Assembly: GCF_017307495.1 (NCBI RefSeq)
Contig: NZ_JAFKHE010000015.1
Location: 62,001 to 126,000 of the forward strand
From: Devosia sp.
Lineage (GTDB): Bacteria; Pseudomonadota; Alphaproteobacteria; Rhizobiales; Devosiaceae
Reading direction: 5' to 3'
Length of the DNA: 64,000 nucleotides
The position numbers and the translations under genes are program-made. Position 1 is the stretch's first letter. Each line of letters begins with the position of its first letter. The notes under the pieces were generated by a model that was not told the DNA's origin, searched no databases, and was given only the letters and a program-made list of their open reading frames with translations. Shown here piece by piece: positions 27,903 through 36,731 of the stretch.

Positions 27903-28939
27903 TGACCGTGACCGATACCGACAAGCCCATTCTCGTCGTCGAGGGCCTCAACGTCCACTACGACACCGGCAAGGGTCCGGCCAAGGCGGTGAACGACGTG
28001 TCGTTCTCCCTGAAGGCCGGCGAACGGCTCGGCCTCATCGGCGAGTCCGGCTCGGGCAAGACCACCATGGCGACGGCGCTGATGCGCCTGACCCGCGCTC
28101 CCGGCCGCATCGCCGGCGGCAAGGTGCTGCTCGACGGTCAGGACATCCTCAAGATGAGCCCGCGCGAGCTGCGCGAGACGCGGCTGCGCGACATCGCGCT
28201 CATCCCGCAGGGCGCGATGAGCTCGCTCAACCCGGTCATGAAGCTCGACGAGCAGATGATCGACGCCATCGTGGCGCACAAGCCCGGCATGAGCCGCGCC
28301 GCCCTCGATGCCCGCGTCGCCGAACTGCTCAGGAGCGTCGGGCTCGACCCATCCGTCGCCAAGCGCTACCCGCACGAGCTTTCCGGCGGCATGAAGCAGC
28401 GCGCCGCCATGGCCATCGCGACCTCGCTGTCGCCTAAGGTCATCGTCGCCGACGAGCCGACCAGCGCCCTCGACGTCGTCGTGCAGCGCCAGGTCATGCA
28501 GACGCTCGGCCGCCTGCAGGATGGGCTCGGCGCCGCCGTCGTCCTCATCGGCCACGACATGGGCCTCATCGCCCAGTTCGCCGATATCGTCGGCGTCATG
28601 TACGCCGGCAAGCTCGTCGACATCGGCCCGGTCCGGCAGATGATAGAGACCCCGCGCCACCCCTACACCAAGCTGCTGGTCGAGAGCCTCCCCGGTATCG
28701 AGGTCAAGCAGGCGCTGACTGGCATTCCCGGCCTGCCCCCGCCGCTCGTCGACCTGCCGCCCGGCTGTAGTTTCAACCCGCGCTGCCCCTTCGCCTTCGA
28801 ACGCTGCCGCACCGAGACGCCGCTGCTGCAGGACGTGGCGCCCGGCCAGCAGGCGGCCTGCCACCTCTATCCCGAACACCAGGTCCTGCCGCCGCTCCCG
28901 GCCATGGCCCAATCCCACAACGGGGAGGCCCGCCCGTGA
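27902..28939 (+). CDS. ABC transporter ATP-binding protein, OppD/DppD type
   Basis: A 345-residue ATPase. The ATG sits in TGATG with the permease stop. Walker A GESGSGKTT, the Q-loop (IPQGAMSSLNPVM), signature LSGGMKQRAAMA and Walker B VIVADEPTSALDVVVQ are present. The C-terminal extension carries the CSFNPRCPFAFERC cysteine motif of OppD/DppD. Its partner is the adjacent OppF-type gene. Confidence 0.93.
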   Translation: MTVTDTDKPILVVEGLNVHYDTGKGPAKAVNDVSFSLKAGERLGLIGESGSGKTTMATALMRLTRAPGRIAGGKVLLDGQDILKMSPRELRETRLRDIALIPQGAMSSLNPVMKLDEQMIDAIVAHKPGMSRAALDARVAELLRSVGLDPSVAKRYPHELSGGMKQRAAMAIATSLSPKVIVADEPTSALDVVVQRQVMQTLGRLQDGLGAAVVLIGHDMGLIAQFADIVGVMYAGKLVDIGPVRQMIETPRHPYTKLLVESLPGIEVKQALTGIPGLPPPLVDLPPGCSFNPRCPFAFERCRTETPLLQDVAPGQQAACHLYPEHQVLPPLPAMAQSHNGEARP

Positions 28940-29958
28940 GCGCGCTCATCGAACTGAGGGGCGTCAGCAAGACCTACGGCGCCTTCACCGCCCTCGACGA
29001 CGTCACCCTGTCGCTGTCCGACAGCAGCCCATCGATGACCGCCATCGCCGGCGAGAGCGGTAGCGGCAAGACCACGCTGGCCCGCATTCTGCTCGGCTTC
29101 ATCAACCCCTCGGCCGGCCACGTCTTCTACCGCGGCAAGGACATCGCCCTGATGTCCCCGTCCGAGCAGCGCCAGTTCCGCCGCGAGGTGCAGCCGGTGT
29201 TCCAGGACCCGTTCGAGGTCTTCAACCCGTTCTACCGCATCGACCACGTGCTCGAGACGCCGGTGAAGCGCTACGGCCTTGCCGATACCGACGCCAAGCG
29301 CCGCGCGCTGATCGAGGATGCCCTCAAGCGCGTCGGCCTTCGTCCGCAGGACACGCTCGGCCGCTTCCCGCACGAGCTGTCGGGCGGCCAGCGCCAGCGC
29401 ATCATGGTCGCCCGCGCCGTCCTGCTCCGGCCGCGCATGATCGTTGCCGACGAGCCGGTGTCGATGGTCGATGCCTCGCTGCGAGCCACCATCCTCGACG
29501 AGTTGAAGACGCTGAACCGCGAGCTCGGCATCTCGATCGTCTACATCACGCACGACCTGACCACGGCCTTCCAGATCTGCGACAACATCATGATCCTCTA
29601 CCGCGGCAACGTCGCGGAGGCCGGATCGGTCGAGCGCGTCATCGGCGCGCCGAAGCACCCATACTCGCAGCTGCTGGTCTCCTCGATCCCGCTGCCCGAC
29701 CTCGACAAGGCGTGGGGCGCCGACGAAATTCCGGTCTCCGAAGCCTCCGCCGCCCGCTCCAACGCCGGCTGCAGGTTCGCGCCGCGCTGCCCGCATGTCA
29801 TGGAACAGTGCTGGGACAATGTCCCGCCCAAGTACACCCCGGACAGCCAGCGCCTCGCCACCTGCTTCCTCTACCGCGACGCCCCTGTCGCCCCGGGCGA
29901 CGACATCGCCGCGGTCTTCCGCGCCCCCGAGCCGCGTACACCCGTTCCTTCAGCCTGA
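28936..29958 (+). CDS. ABC transporter ATP-binding protein, OppF/DppF type
   Basis: A 340-residue ATPase starting at GTG that overlaps the previous stop (GTGA). Walker A GESGSGKTT, Q-loop FQDPFEVFNPFYRIDHVL, signature LSGGQRQRIMVARA and Walker B IVADEPVSMVDASL are intact. Unlike its paralog at 2973-3839 it keeps the C-terminal GCRFAPRCPHVMEQC cysteine motif. It completes the SBP-B-C-D-F importer set. Confidence 0.93.
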   Translation: MSALIELRGVSKTYGAFTALDDVTLSLSDSSPSMTAIAGESGSGKTTLARILLGFINPSAGHVFYRGKDIALMSPSEQRQFRREVQPVFQDPFEVFNPFYRIDHVLETPVKRYGLADTDAKRRALIEDALKRVGLRPQDTLGRFPHELSGGQRQRIMVARAVLLRPRMIVADEPVSMVDASLRATILDELKTLNRELGISIVYITHDLTTAFQICDNIMILYRGNVAEAGSVERVIGAPKHPYSQLLVSSIPLPDLDKAWGADEIPVSEASAARSNAGCRFAPRCPHVMEQCWDNVPPKYTPDSQRLATCFLYRDAPVAPGDDIAAVFRAPEPRTPVPSA

Positions 29959-29975
29959 GTTCCAGAAGCACAGAC

Positions 29976-30995
29976 ATGACCACCAAGCTCAGCCACCGCC
30001 GCCAGGCCGGCGCCACCAGCCTCCGCCTTCCCCCCATGGGCTTTGGCGCCGCCCATCTGGGCGGCATGTACAACCGCGTCTCGGGCGAGACCGCCCATGC
30101 CACGCTCAAGGCCGCCTGGGACAACGGCATCCGCTTCTTCGATACCGCCCCGTATTACGGCCGCGGCCTCAGCGAGCACCGCGTCGGCGATTTCCTGATC
30201 GACAAGCCCCGCGACGAGTTCGTGATCACCACCAAGGTCGGCCGCTACTTCAAGCGCCCCGCCGACCCGCGCAACTTCGACCGCACCCCCTGGGGGGGCG
30301 GGCTCAACATGGAGATCGTCTGGGACTACTCCTATGACGGCATCCTGCGCGCCTATGAGCAGAGCCTGCTGCGCCTCGGCCTCGACACCGTCGATGCCCT
30401 TCTCATCCACGATCCGGAAGCCGCAGCCGATCCGAACGGGCCGAAGCTCGAAGACCTGACCGCGAGCGGCTACAAAGCCCTCGAGGAGCTGAAGCGCTCC
30501 GGCCAGATCAAGGCCATCGGCATGGGCCTCAACGCTGCGCCCTCGCTCGCCACCATCGCCCCGCTGGTGCCGCTCGATTTCTGCATCGTCGCCATGCCCT
30601 ACACCCTGCTCGACCAGACGGCCCTGACCACCGGGCTCAAGCGCTGTGTCGACGAGAACATCTCGGTCATCATCGGCGCTCCCTACGCCTCGGGCATCCT
30701 CGCCACCGGCCCCGGCCCCAATGCCCGCTACCGCTACGGCATCGCCGAGCCCGACATCCAGGACAAGACCCGCCGCATCCAGGCCGTCTGCGCCCGCCAC
30801 GGCGTTTCGCTGCAGGCCGCCGCGCTGCAGTTTCCCCTCGCCCATCCCGCTGTGGTGTCCGTCATCCCCGGCGGCGCGAGGCCCGAGGAGGTCACCGCCA
30901 ATATCGGCTTCATCGAGGAGACCATCCCGGCCGCGCTGTGGTCGGACCTGCGCAACGAAGGCCTCATCGACCCCGAGGCCCCGACGCCGGGCTGA
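29976..30995 (+). CDS. Aldo/keto reductase, L-fucose (D-threo-aldose) 1-dehydrogenase-like
   Basis: A 339-residue AKR barrel. The start is the ATG at 29976, 17 bases after the ATPase gene. Catalytic residues are in place: Asp56 and Tyr61 in FFDTAPYYGRGLSE, Lys87 in ITTKVGR and the His of LLIHDPE. The length and the DTAPYYGRGLSEHRVGDFL signature match the D-threo-aldose 1-dehydrogenase / L-fucose dehydrogenase group, which oxidises L-fucose or L-rhamnose-like sugars to lactones. It would supply the first oxidation in the pathway served by rhaM, the lactonase and the dehydratases here. Sugar preference is inferred. Confidence 0.82.
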   Translation: MTTKLSHRRQAGATSLRLPPMGFGAAHLGGMYNRVSGETAHATLKAAWDNGIRFFDTAPYYGRGLSEHRVGDFLIDKPRDEFVITTKVGRYFKRPADPRNFDRTPWGGGLNMEIVWDYSYDGILRAYEQSLLRLGLDTVDALLIHDPEAAADPNGPKLEDLTASGYKALEELKRSGQIKAIGMGLNAAPSLATIAPLVPLDFCIVAMPYTLLDQTALTTGLKRCVDENISVIIGAPYASGILATGPGPNARYRYGIAEPDIQDKTRRIQAVCARHGVSLQAAALQFPLAHPAVVSVIPGGARPEEVTANIGFIEETIPAALWSDLRNEGLIDPEAPTPG

Positions 30996-31048
30996 GCCCG
31001 CCGCCCGGCGACACCCATCCCCAGGTAAGCCTTGTACTGCGAAACGGT

Positions 31049-32251
31049 CTAGCTCAGCGCCCGCAGCAGGTTGCCGGAGACGTGGCCGTCGGCCAAGAGC
31101 CCGGAGCGGGCCTGCCAGTCGATCACCGCGGCTCGCGTCTTCGGTCCGATCACCCCGTCCGGCGTGCCGATGTCATAGCCCTTGCGCAGCAGCATGGCCT
31201 GCACCTGCTCGCGATCGGCCCTGGTCAGCGCCGTATCCGCCGGCCAGCTGGCGACGAATCCCTTGCTGCCCAGAATCCGGTCGGCCAGGTGGCCCACCGC
31301 CAGGGCATAGCTGTCGGAGCTGTTGTAGCGCTTGATCACGTCGAAGTTCGGCAGCACCGCGAACACCGGTCCGTTGCCGCCCATCGGCATGTAGAGGCGC
31401 GCCGTGTCGCTGGCGCGCGGGAACGGCTTGCCACTCGCCCGCAGGACGCCCACCCCGCTCCAGTCGCCCAGCGTCGCGTTGATCCCGCTCCAGACGTTCT
31501 GGTAGTTGAAGTCGCCCGGCAGCCGTACCTCGTAGCCCCATGTTTCGCCTGCACGCCAGCCGAAGGACTTGAGGTAGTTGCCGATCGAGGCGAGCGCGTC
31601 GGGGACGGAGCCCCAGATGTCCTTGTGCCCGTCGCCCTTGAAGTCCACGGCGTACTTCATGAAGCTCGACGGCATGAACTGGGGTTGCCCCATGGCGCCG
31701 GCCCATGAGCCCACCATGTTCTTGAAGCGCACGTGGCCGCCCTCGAGGATCTCGAGCGCGGTGATCAGTTCGCTGCCGAAATAGTCGGCCCGGTAGCCGC
31801 TATAGGCGAGTGTCGCCAGCGCGTGCACGGTGTTGGTGCCGCCCATGTAGCCGCCGTAATTGGTCTCGATGCCCCAGATGGCGAGGAGGATTTCCGGCTG
31901 CACACCGTAGCGCGAACTGACCGCAGCAAGGGTCTGCTTCCATTCCCCGCGCATGTCCTGGCCCTTGCCGGCCTGCCCGTCGGTGACGCGCTTGCCGATA
32001 TAGTCGGCGACGGTGCTGACGAACTCGGGTTGCTTCTTCGAAAGGTCGACGACCTTGCTCTGTGGCGTGAACCCGCCCATCGCCACGTCGAACACGTGCC
32101 TTGAGACGCCGCGCGCCCTGGCGCGCTTCCAGACGCCATCGATGAAGGTGTCGACGCCGGCGAACGCCGGGGAGATGACGGACGAAGCCGCGAGCGCGGC
32201 AGCGCCAAGCCCGAAGGAACGACGCGAAGGTGAGAACGGTACGCGGGACAT
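31049..32251 (-). CDS. Lytic murein transglycosylase, MltB family, with peptidoglycan-binding domain
   Basis: A 400-residue cell-wall enzyme. Of two in-frame ATGs I take 32251, which has GAGG at 5 bases; the earlier one at 32278 has no ribosome-binding site. The N-terminus SRRSFGLGAAALAASSVISPAFA looks like a twin-arginine signal. The SLT-like domain holds catalytic Glu129 (AIWGIETNYGG), with GAMGQPQFMPSSF following; a C-terminal PG_binding_1 domain (GTPDGVIGPKTRAAVIDWQ) ends the protein. It cleaves peptidoglycan to anhydromuropeptides in the periplasm. It is convergent with the reductase gene and unrelated to its sugar neighbours. Confidence 0.92.
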   Translation of the reverse strand: MSRVPFSPSRRSFGLGAAALAASSVISPAFAGVDTFIDGVWKRARARGVSRHVFDVAMGGFTPQSKVVDLSKKQPEFVSTVADYIGKRVTDGQAGKGQDMRGEWKQTLAAVSSRYGVQPEILLAIWGIETNYGGYMGGTNTVHALATLAYSGYRADYFGSELITALEILEGGHVRFKNMVGSWAGAMGQPQFMPSSFMKYAVDFKGDGHKDIWGSVPDALASIGNYLKSFGWRAGETWGYEVRLPGDFNYQNVWSGINATLGDWSGVGVLRASGKPFPRASDTARLYMPMGGNGPVFAVLPNFDVIKRYNSSDSYALAVGHLADRILGSKGFVASWPADTALTRADREQVQAMLLRKGYDIGTPDGVIGPKTRAAVIDWQARSGLLADGHVSGNLLRALS

Positions 32252-32407
32252 CACAGCCTCGATACGCAGAGGACACACATCGGCCGGGCGAGACTCCGCC
32301 CGGCATTTGAGAGGGATTCTCCGGATCGGAATTAAGATCGCGTTAAGGGTGCGTTCGCGTTCGCGTGATCGGGGTCCGCGCGCCGCGACCTGCCACGCGA
32401 ACGCGTG

Positions 32408-33682
32408 TCACCCCGCGAACACGTGTGCGGCGATCGAGGCGGGCTTCATCTCGATCGAGAACCCCGGCTGCCGGGGCGGCATGTAGGCGGCGTTTCGGAT
32501 CACGCAGGGGTCGAGGAAGTGCTCGTGCAGGTGATCGACATACTCGATCACGCGGCCGTCCTTGCTGCCCGACACGACGAGATAGTCGATCATCGACAGG
32601 TGCTGCACGTATTCGCAGAGGCCCACGCCGCCGGCGTGCGGCCAGACGGGCAGGCCGTACTTGGCGGCCATGAGCAGCACCGACAGGACCTCGTTGAGGC
32701 CGCCGATGCGGCAGGCGTCGATCTGGACGATGTCGATGGCGCCGCGGGTGATGAACTGCTTGAACAGGATGCGGTTCTGGCACATCTCGCCGGTCGCGAC
32801 CTTCACCGGGGCGATGGCCTCGCGGATCTTGCGGTGGCCTTCGACGTCATCGGGGCTGGTCGGTTCTTCGATGAAGTATGGCTTGAAGCGGCTCAGTTCC
32901 TTCACCCAGTCGATCGCCTGGCCGACCTCCCAGACCTGATTGGCGTCGATCATCAGGTAGCGGTCCGGTCCTATGATGGAGCGGACGATCTCGAGGCGGC
33001 GGATATCGTCGGCAAGGTCGCGACCGACCTTCATCTTGATGTGGTTGAAGCCGGCCGCGATGGCCTCGGTGGCGAGGCGGGTCAGCTTCTCGTTGGAGTA
33101 GCCGAGCCAGCCGGCCGAGGTGGTGTAGCAGGGGTAGCCATTGCGCTCGAGTTCCGCGATGCGGGCGGCTTTGCCGGCCTCGGCCTTCCTGAAGATGGCG
33201 AGCGCTTCGTCGGGCGTGATGGCGTCGGTCAGGTAGCGGAAGTCGATGATCGAGACGAGCTGCTCGGGGCTCATGTCGGCGACGTAGCGCCAGACCGGCT
33301 TGCCGGCGCGCTTGGCGAGCAGGTCCCAGACGGCGTTGACGACGGCGCCGGTGGCGAGGTGCATGGCGCCCTTGTCGGGGCCGATCCAGCGCAGCTGGCT
33401 GTCGCCGGTGACGTGGCGCCAGAAGCGACCCGGGTTCTCCTCGATCCAGTCGAGCTCGAGGCCGGAGACGCGGGCGGTCAGCGCCTCGATGGCCTTGCAG
33501 ACGATGTCGTTGCCGCGGCCGATGGTGAAGGTGAGGCCGTGGCCTTCGAGCGCGCCGTCGGTGCCGAGCACGACATAGGCGGCCGAGTAGTCCGGATCGG
33601 GGTTCATCGCGTCCGACCCGTCGAGCGAGGCGGAGGTGGGGAAGCGAAGGTCGTAGGTGCGAAGGGTGGTGATCCGGGTCAT
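32408..33682 (-). CDS. fucD: L-fuconate dehydratase (enolase superfamily)
   Basis: A 424-residue enolase-superfamily enzyme. I start it at the ATG at 33682 ([19 protein letters not shown]), which matches the beginning of Xanthomonas FucD; the open frame beyond it is not coding. Family-specific sequence runs throughout: [40 protein letters not shown], the IKMKVG lysine, MIDANQVW (metal Asp), IEEPTSPDD (metal Glu) and [15 protein letters not shown] [12 protein letters not shown]. It dehydrates L-fuconate to 2-keto-3-deoxy-L-fuconate. It lies 70 bases after the Gfo/Idh gene and probably shares its transcript. Confidence 0.93.
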   Translation of the reverse strand: MTRITTLRTYDLRFPTSASLDGSDAMNPDPDYSAAYVVLGTDGALEGHGLTFTIGRGNDIVCKAIEALTARVSGLELDWIEENPGRFWRHVTGDSQLRWIGPDKGAMHLATGAVVNAVWDLLAKRAGKPVWRYVADMSPEQLVSIIDFRYLTDAITPDEALAIFRKAEAGKAARIAELERNGYPCYTTSAGWLGYSNEKLTRLATEAIAAGFNHIKMKVGRDLADDIRRLEIVRSIIGPDRYLMIDANQVWEVGQAIDWVKELSRFKPYFIEEPTSPDDVEGHRKIREAIAPVKVATGEMCQNRILFKQFITRGAIDIVQIDACRIGGLNEVLSVLLMAAKYGLPVWPHAGGVGLCEYVQHLSMIDYLVVSGSKDGRVIEYVDHLHEHFLDPCVIRNAAYMPPRQPGFSIEMKPASIAAHVFAG

Positions 33683-33720
33683 GGGCGGGCCTGGTCTTTG
33701 TGTGGTCGCGCTTTCGAAGC

Positions 33721-33741
33721 GGAAGAGTCTGCAACTCTTCC
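33721..33741 (-). other. Intercistronic hairpin upstream of fucD
   Basis: GGAAGAGT / ACTCTTCC (8 bp, 5-base loop) lies between the oxidoreductase stop and fucD. A further CGCTT-TCG-AAGCG dyad sits at 33709-33721 beside it. The pair may be an mRNA processing site or an operator for fucD. Confidence 0.45.
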
Positions 33742-33752
33742 TGGAAGCGCTC

Positions 33753-34805
33753 CTAGAGCTTGACGGGCAATCCGGTGCGCACGCTCTCGTCTGCCGCAAG
33801 GCAGACGCGCAGCGACTGGACCGCATCGGTCATGTGGCGGGTGAGGTCGATGTCCTCAATGATGGCGCGATAGACGAAAGCCTGCTCGCGCTCGCATAGC
33901 TCCTGGTGGCCCGGTTCGCCCTGCATGGAGAGGAGGGTGTCCGGCCTCGTGAAGCTGCCGTCGGCGCCGAGTTCGGCGCGGTGCACGCGGATGCGGGCGG
34001 TGCGGGTGTGGGTGTCGAGGTCGGCCGACCTGGCATCCTCGTCCATGACGATGGAGACGGCGCCCTTGGGGGACATCACATCCTTCACGAAGAAGGCGGC
34101 CTCGGACATCATCGGGCCCCAGCCGGCCTCGTACCAGCCGACCGAACCATCCTCGAACAGCACCTGCATGTGGCCGTAGTTGTACATGTCGGGGGCGACT
34201 TCGTTGGAGAGGCGCAGGCCCATGCCGCGCACTTCGACGGGCCTGGCGTCGGTGATCTGGCACCAGACGTCGACATAGTGGACGCCGCAATCGACGATGG
34301 GGGAGGTGGTCTGCATCAGCTGCTTGTGGACGCCCCAGGCCGCACCGCTCGATTGCTGGTTGAGGTTCATGCGGAAGACGTAGGGACCGCCCAGCCCGCG
34401 CGCTTCCTCGATCAGGCGCATCCACGAGGGGTGGTGGCGCAGGATGTAGCCGACGATGAGCTTGCGATTGCCCGCTTTTGCCGCCGCGACGACGCGCTCG
34501 GCGTCGGCGACGGTCATGGCGAGCGGCTTTTCGACGAAGACATGCGCGCCCTGCTCGAGGGCCATGACGGCGTAGTCGACATGCGTGTCGGTGTAGGTGC
34601 TGATCGAGACTAGGTCGGGCCTGAGGGCGCGCAGTGCCTCGGGGAACGAGGGGTCGATGCGGTAGCCGGAGAGCTCCGGGGGGAGATTGCGCGGGGTGGA
34701 GCGGTTGACGAGGCCGACGAGGTCGAAGCCCGGATGGCGGTGGTAGGCGAGGGCGTGGCTGCGGCCCATGTTGCCGAGGCCGGCGGCAAGTACGCGAATG
34801 GTCAT
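33753..34805 (-). CDS. Gfo/Idh/MocA-family oxidoreductase
   Basis: A 350-residue NAD(P)-dependent sugar oxidoreductase. The start is the ATG at 34805 with GAGGGG upstream. The Rossmann motif [14 protein letters not shown] is at residues 9-22 and the family EKPLAMT motif near residue 95 supplies the catalytic lysine. A histidine-containing [11 protein letters not shown] segment follows in the C-terminal substrate domain. Members act on inositols, sugars and sugar derivatives; none is singled out. It is the first gene of a two-gene unit with fucD, so it may oxidise L-fucose or convert a related sugar. Confidence 0.85.
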   Translation of the reverse strand: MTIRVLAAGLGNMGRSHALAYHRHPGFDLVGLVNRSTPRNLPPELSGYRIDPSFPEALRALRPDLVSISTYTDTHVDYAVMALEQGAHVFVEKPLAMTVADAERVVAAAKAGNRKLIVGYILRHHPSWMRLIEEARGLGGPYVFRMNLNQQSSGAAWGVHKQLMQTTSPIVDCGVHYVDVWCQITDARPVEVRGMGLRLSNEVAPDMYNYGHMQVLFEDGSVGWYEAGWGPMMSEAAFFVKDVMSPKGAVSIVMDEDARSADLDTHTRTARIRVHRAELGADGSFTRPDTLLSMQGEPGHQELCEREQAFVYRAIIEDIDLTRHMTDAVQSLRVCLAADESVRTGLPVKL

Positions 34806-34888
34806 CTGGTCGTTCCCCTCATTGACGCGCGGCAGCATATCCGCCGCGACGGCGCGGTGGGAAGCAGGCACGGCAAAGCGAGCTGTCC

Positions 34889-34998
34889 TTCCCCTCACCC
34901 TGACCCTCTCCCCAGTGGGGAGAGGGGACGCATCTTGCGCGGACAGTGCCACTTCGCCCCCTCTCCCCTCTGGGGAGAGGGCCGGGGTGAGGGGAAGT
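34889..34998. repeat. Inverted intergenic repeat, CCCTCTCCCC type
   Basis: Two hairpins, CCTCTCCCC-AGT-GGGGAGAGG and CCCTCTCCCC-TCT-GGGGAGAGGG, lie back to back and are bracketed by CTTCCCCTCACCC and GGGGTGAGGGGAAG. The whole element is thus an inverted repeat of about 110 bases. A related shorter version occurs at 51496-51535. It fills the gap between the oxidoreductase and CutC genes and may serve as a terminator for the latter operon. Confidence 0.75.
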
Positions 34999-35016
34999 TG
35001 CCGTTGGAAGCCGCCG

Positions 35017-35745
35017 TCATGCGAACCGCTCCAGCACCTCGCGGAACTCTGCGACCACAGCGGGGTCCGTCTGCCGGCGCGTCGGATCGGCGAAGCCGAG
35101 GCGGACGGCGTCGGCGCCGCGCGTTGTCATGGCCGTGGCGCAGGAGGAGTGGACTTCGTCGACCGGCACGGCATCGAGCAGCGTGCCGACATTGGCGGGG
35201 GTGAGGCCGGAGCCAGCCATGACCTTGATGCGGCCGCGGGCCGTATCGTGGATGGTGCGGATGGCCCGGGTGCCGTCGATGGCAGCGCGCGCGCCGCCGG
35301 AGGTGAGGATGCGCTCGAAGCCGAGGTCGGCGGCGATCTCGGTGGCGGCGGCGAAATCGGGGACGAGGTCGATCGCGCGATGCAGCGTCGTCCCGAGCGG
35401 GCCGGCGGCATCCTTGAGGCGGCGGAGGAGGGAGGCGTCGAGCGTGCCGTCGGGCCGGGAGGCGCCGATGACGATGCCGTCGAGGCCGGCGGCGCGGATG
35501 GCGTCGATGTCGGCAAGGAGGGCGTCGATATCCCGGCCATCATAGACGAAATCGCCGGTGCGGGGGCGCACCAGGGCATGGACCCTGAGCGGCGCGGCGG
35601 CGGCGAGCCGCATCAGGCCGGGCGATGCCGTCAGGCCGCCGAGCTCGAGGCCGGAGCAGAGTTCGATGCGCTCGGCACCGCCAATGACGGCAGCGGCAAG
35701 GCTTTCGGCGTCGGGGACGCAGACCTCGAGCAGGGGGGCGGTCAT
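35017..35745 (-). CDS. cutC: CutC-family TIM-barrel protein
   Basis: A 242-residue CutC-family protein. The marks are LLEVCVPDAESLAAAVIGGAERIELCSGLELGGLTAS at the N-terminus, RPRTGDFVYD and FERILTSGGARAAIDG. CutC was first linked to copper tolerance, but its biochemical role is unsettled. Here it overlaps a sugar kinase gene by 4 bases (ATGA) inside a glycan-related region, so a metabolic role is more likely than copper handling; that is inference. Confidence 0.9.
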   Translation of the reverse strand: MTAPLLEVCVPDAESLAAAVIGGAERIELCSGLELGGLTASPGLMRLAAAAPLRVHALVRPRTGDFVYDGRDIDALLADIDAIRAAGLDGIVIGASRPDGTLDASLLRRLKDAAGPLGTTLHRAIDLVPDFAAATEIAADLGFERILTSGGARAAIDGTRAIRTIHDTARGRIKVMAGSGLTPANVGTLLDAVPVDEVHSSCATAMTTRGADAVRLGFADPTRRQTDPAVVAEFREVLERFA

Positions 35746-36650
35746 GCTGTGATCTCCGAAAAGCCGAGGCTGGCGGCGCCGATCAGGCCGGGCTCGAGGC
35801 TGAGTTGGGTGGGGACGACCAGCGGCGTGTCGAGCTTGCGCAGGATGCGCCGGCGCACCGCCTGGTCGAGCAGCGCGATAAATTGAGGCACCTTGCCGAG
35901 GCCGCCGCCGACCGGGACGATGTCAGGGCCGACAATGTTGACGACGAGAGCCAGTGGCCCAGCGAGGAGGTCGATCTGGACCTCGATGGTGCGGGCGGCC
36001 TTGTCGTCGCCGGCGAGCCAGGCCTCGACGATGGCGGTCGAGGGCAGGTCGAGGCCGTGCAGGTGCTTGTGCAGGCGCTCCATGCCACGGGCGGCGCCGA
36101 TGGTATCGACGCAGCCGACCTGGCCGCAGCCGCAGGGGAAGCGCGGGATGGCGACGGGCGGATCGCCGGCGCTGGTGGCGGCGACCGGGCCGTGGCCCCA
36201 TTCGCCGGCAAAGCCGCCGGCGCCGGTGATGATCCGGCCGTCGATGACGATGCCGCCACCGACGCCGGTGCCGAGGATGGCGCCGAAGACGATGCGCCGG
36301 CCGCGACCGGCCCCCTGCACGGCTTCGGCGAGGGCAAAGCAATCGGCATCGTTGGCGACCAGCACGCGGCGGCCGAGTTGGGCCCCGAGTTCGTCGGCAA
36401 GGCGCCGGCCGTCGATGCAGGGGATGTTGGCGACCGTGATGATGCCTGTGGCGGGATCGACGACGCCGGTGATCGAGATGGCGATCGGGGCCCGGGGGTC
36501 GGCAGCATCGGCCATGGCGCGGATGGCGGCGACGAAGGCCGGGAAATCGTCGAGGGGCGTCGGAACGCGCCCGATCGGGGTCAGCGCAGAGGGGCTGTGC
36601 GCCGATGCCCCCTTGATCCCGGAGCCGCCAATATCGAAACAGACGATCAT
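35742..36650 (-). CDS. ROK-family sugar kinase (N-acetylglucosamine/hexose kinase type)
   Basis: A 302-residue kinase. The ATP phosphate loop is at the N-terminus (CFDIGGSGIKGA, residues 4-15), the catalytic Asp is in VANDADCFALAEA, and GTGVGGGIVIDG follows. The ROK zinc site is present as CGCGQVGCVDT, with the GEWGHGP histidine. NagK-type N-acetylglucosamine kinases share this pattern. It is cotranscribed with cutC and divergent from a LacI gene. With the nearby glycosylasparaginase it could phosphorylate released GlcNAc; the substrate is inferred. Confidence 0.88.
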   Translation of the reverse strand: MIVCFDIGGSGIKGASAHSPSALTPIGRVPTPLDDFPAFVAAIRAMADAADPRAPIAISITGVVDPATGIITVANIPCIDGRRLADELGAQLGRRVLVANDADCFALAEAVQGAGRGRRIVFGAILGTGVGGGIVIDGRIITGAGGFAGEWGHGPVAATSAGDPPVAIPRFPCGCGQVGCVDTIGAARGMERLHKHLHGLDLPSTAIVEAWLAGDDKAARTIEVQIDLLAGPLALVVNIVGPDIVPVGGGLGKVPQFIALLDQAVRRRILRKLDTPLVVPTQLSLEPGLIGAASLGFSEITA

Positions 36651-36684
36651 AAGACTTCAGTGCTTCCTAACGAGCGCGCATCTA

Positions 36685-36717
36685 CTTTCGGATGCCGGCG
36701 ACTCAGCCGGCGAAAGG
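36685..36717. promoter_or_regulatory. Dyad in the divergent ROK/LacI promoter region
   Basis: Between the divergent starts, GCCGGC-GACTCA-GCCGGC is flanked by CTTTC and GAAAG, forming an extended inverted repeat. It is a candidate binding site for the LacI regulator, though its centre is not the usual CG. Confidence 0.35.
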
Positions 36718-36731
36718 TGCAATGACGAGCC

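Noticed and set aside
34889..34998. CRISPR-like repeated unit
   Set aside because: There are only two hairpins in an inverted layout, with no regular direct repeats or spacers; it is an intergenic inverted repeat.
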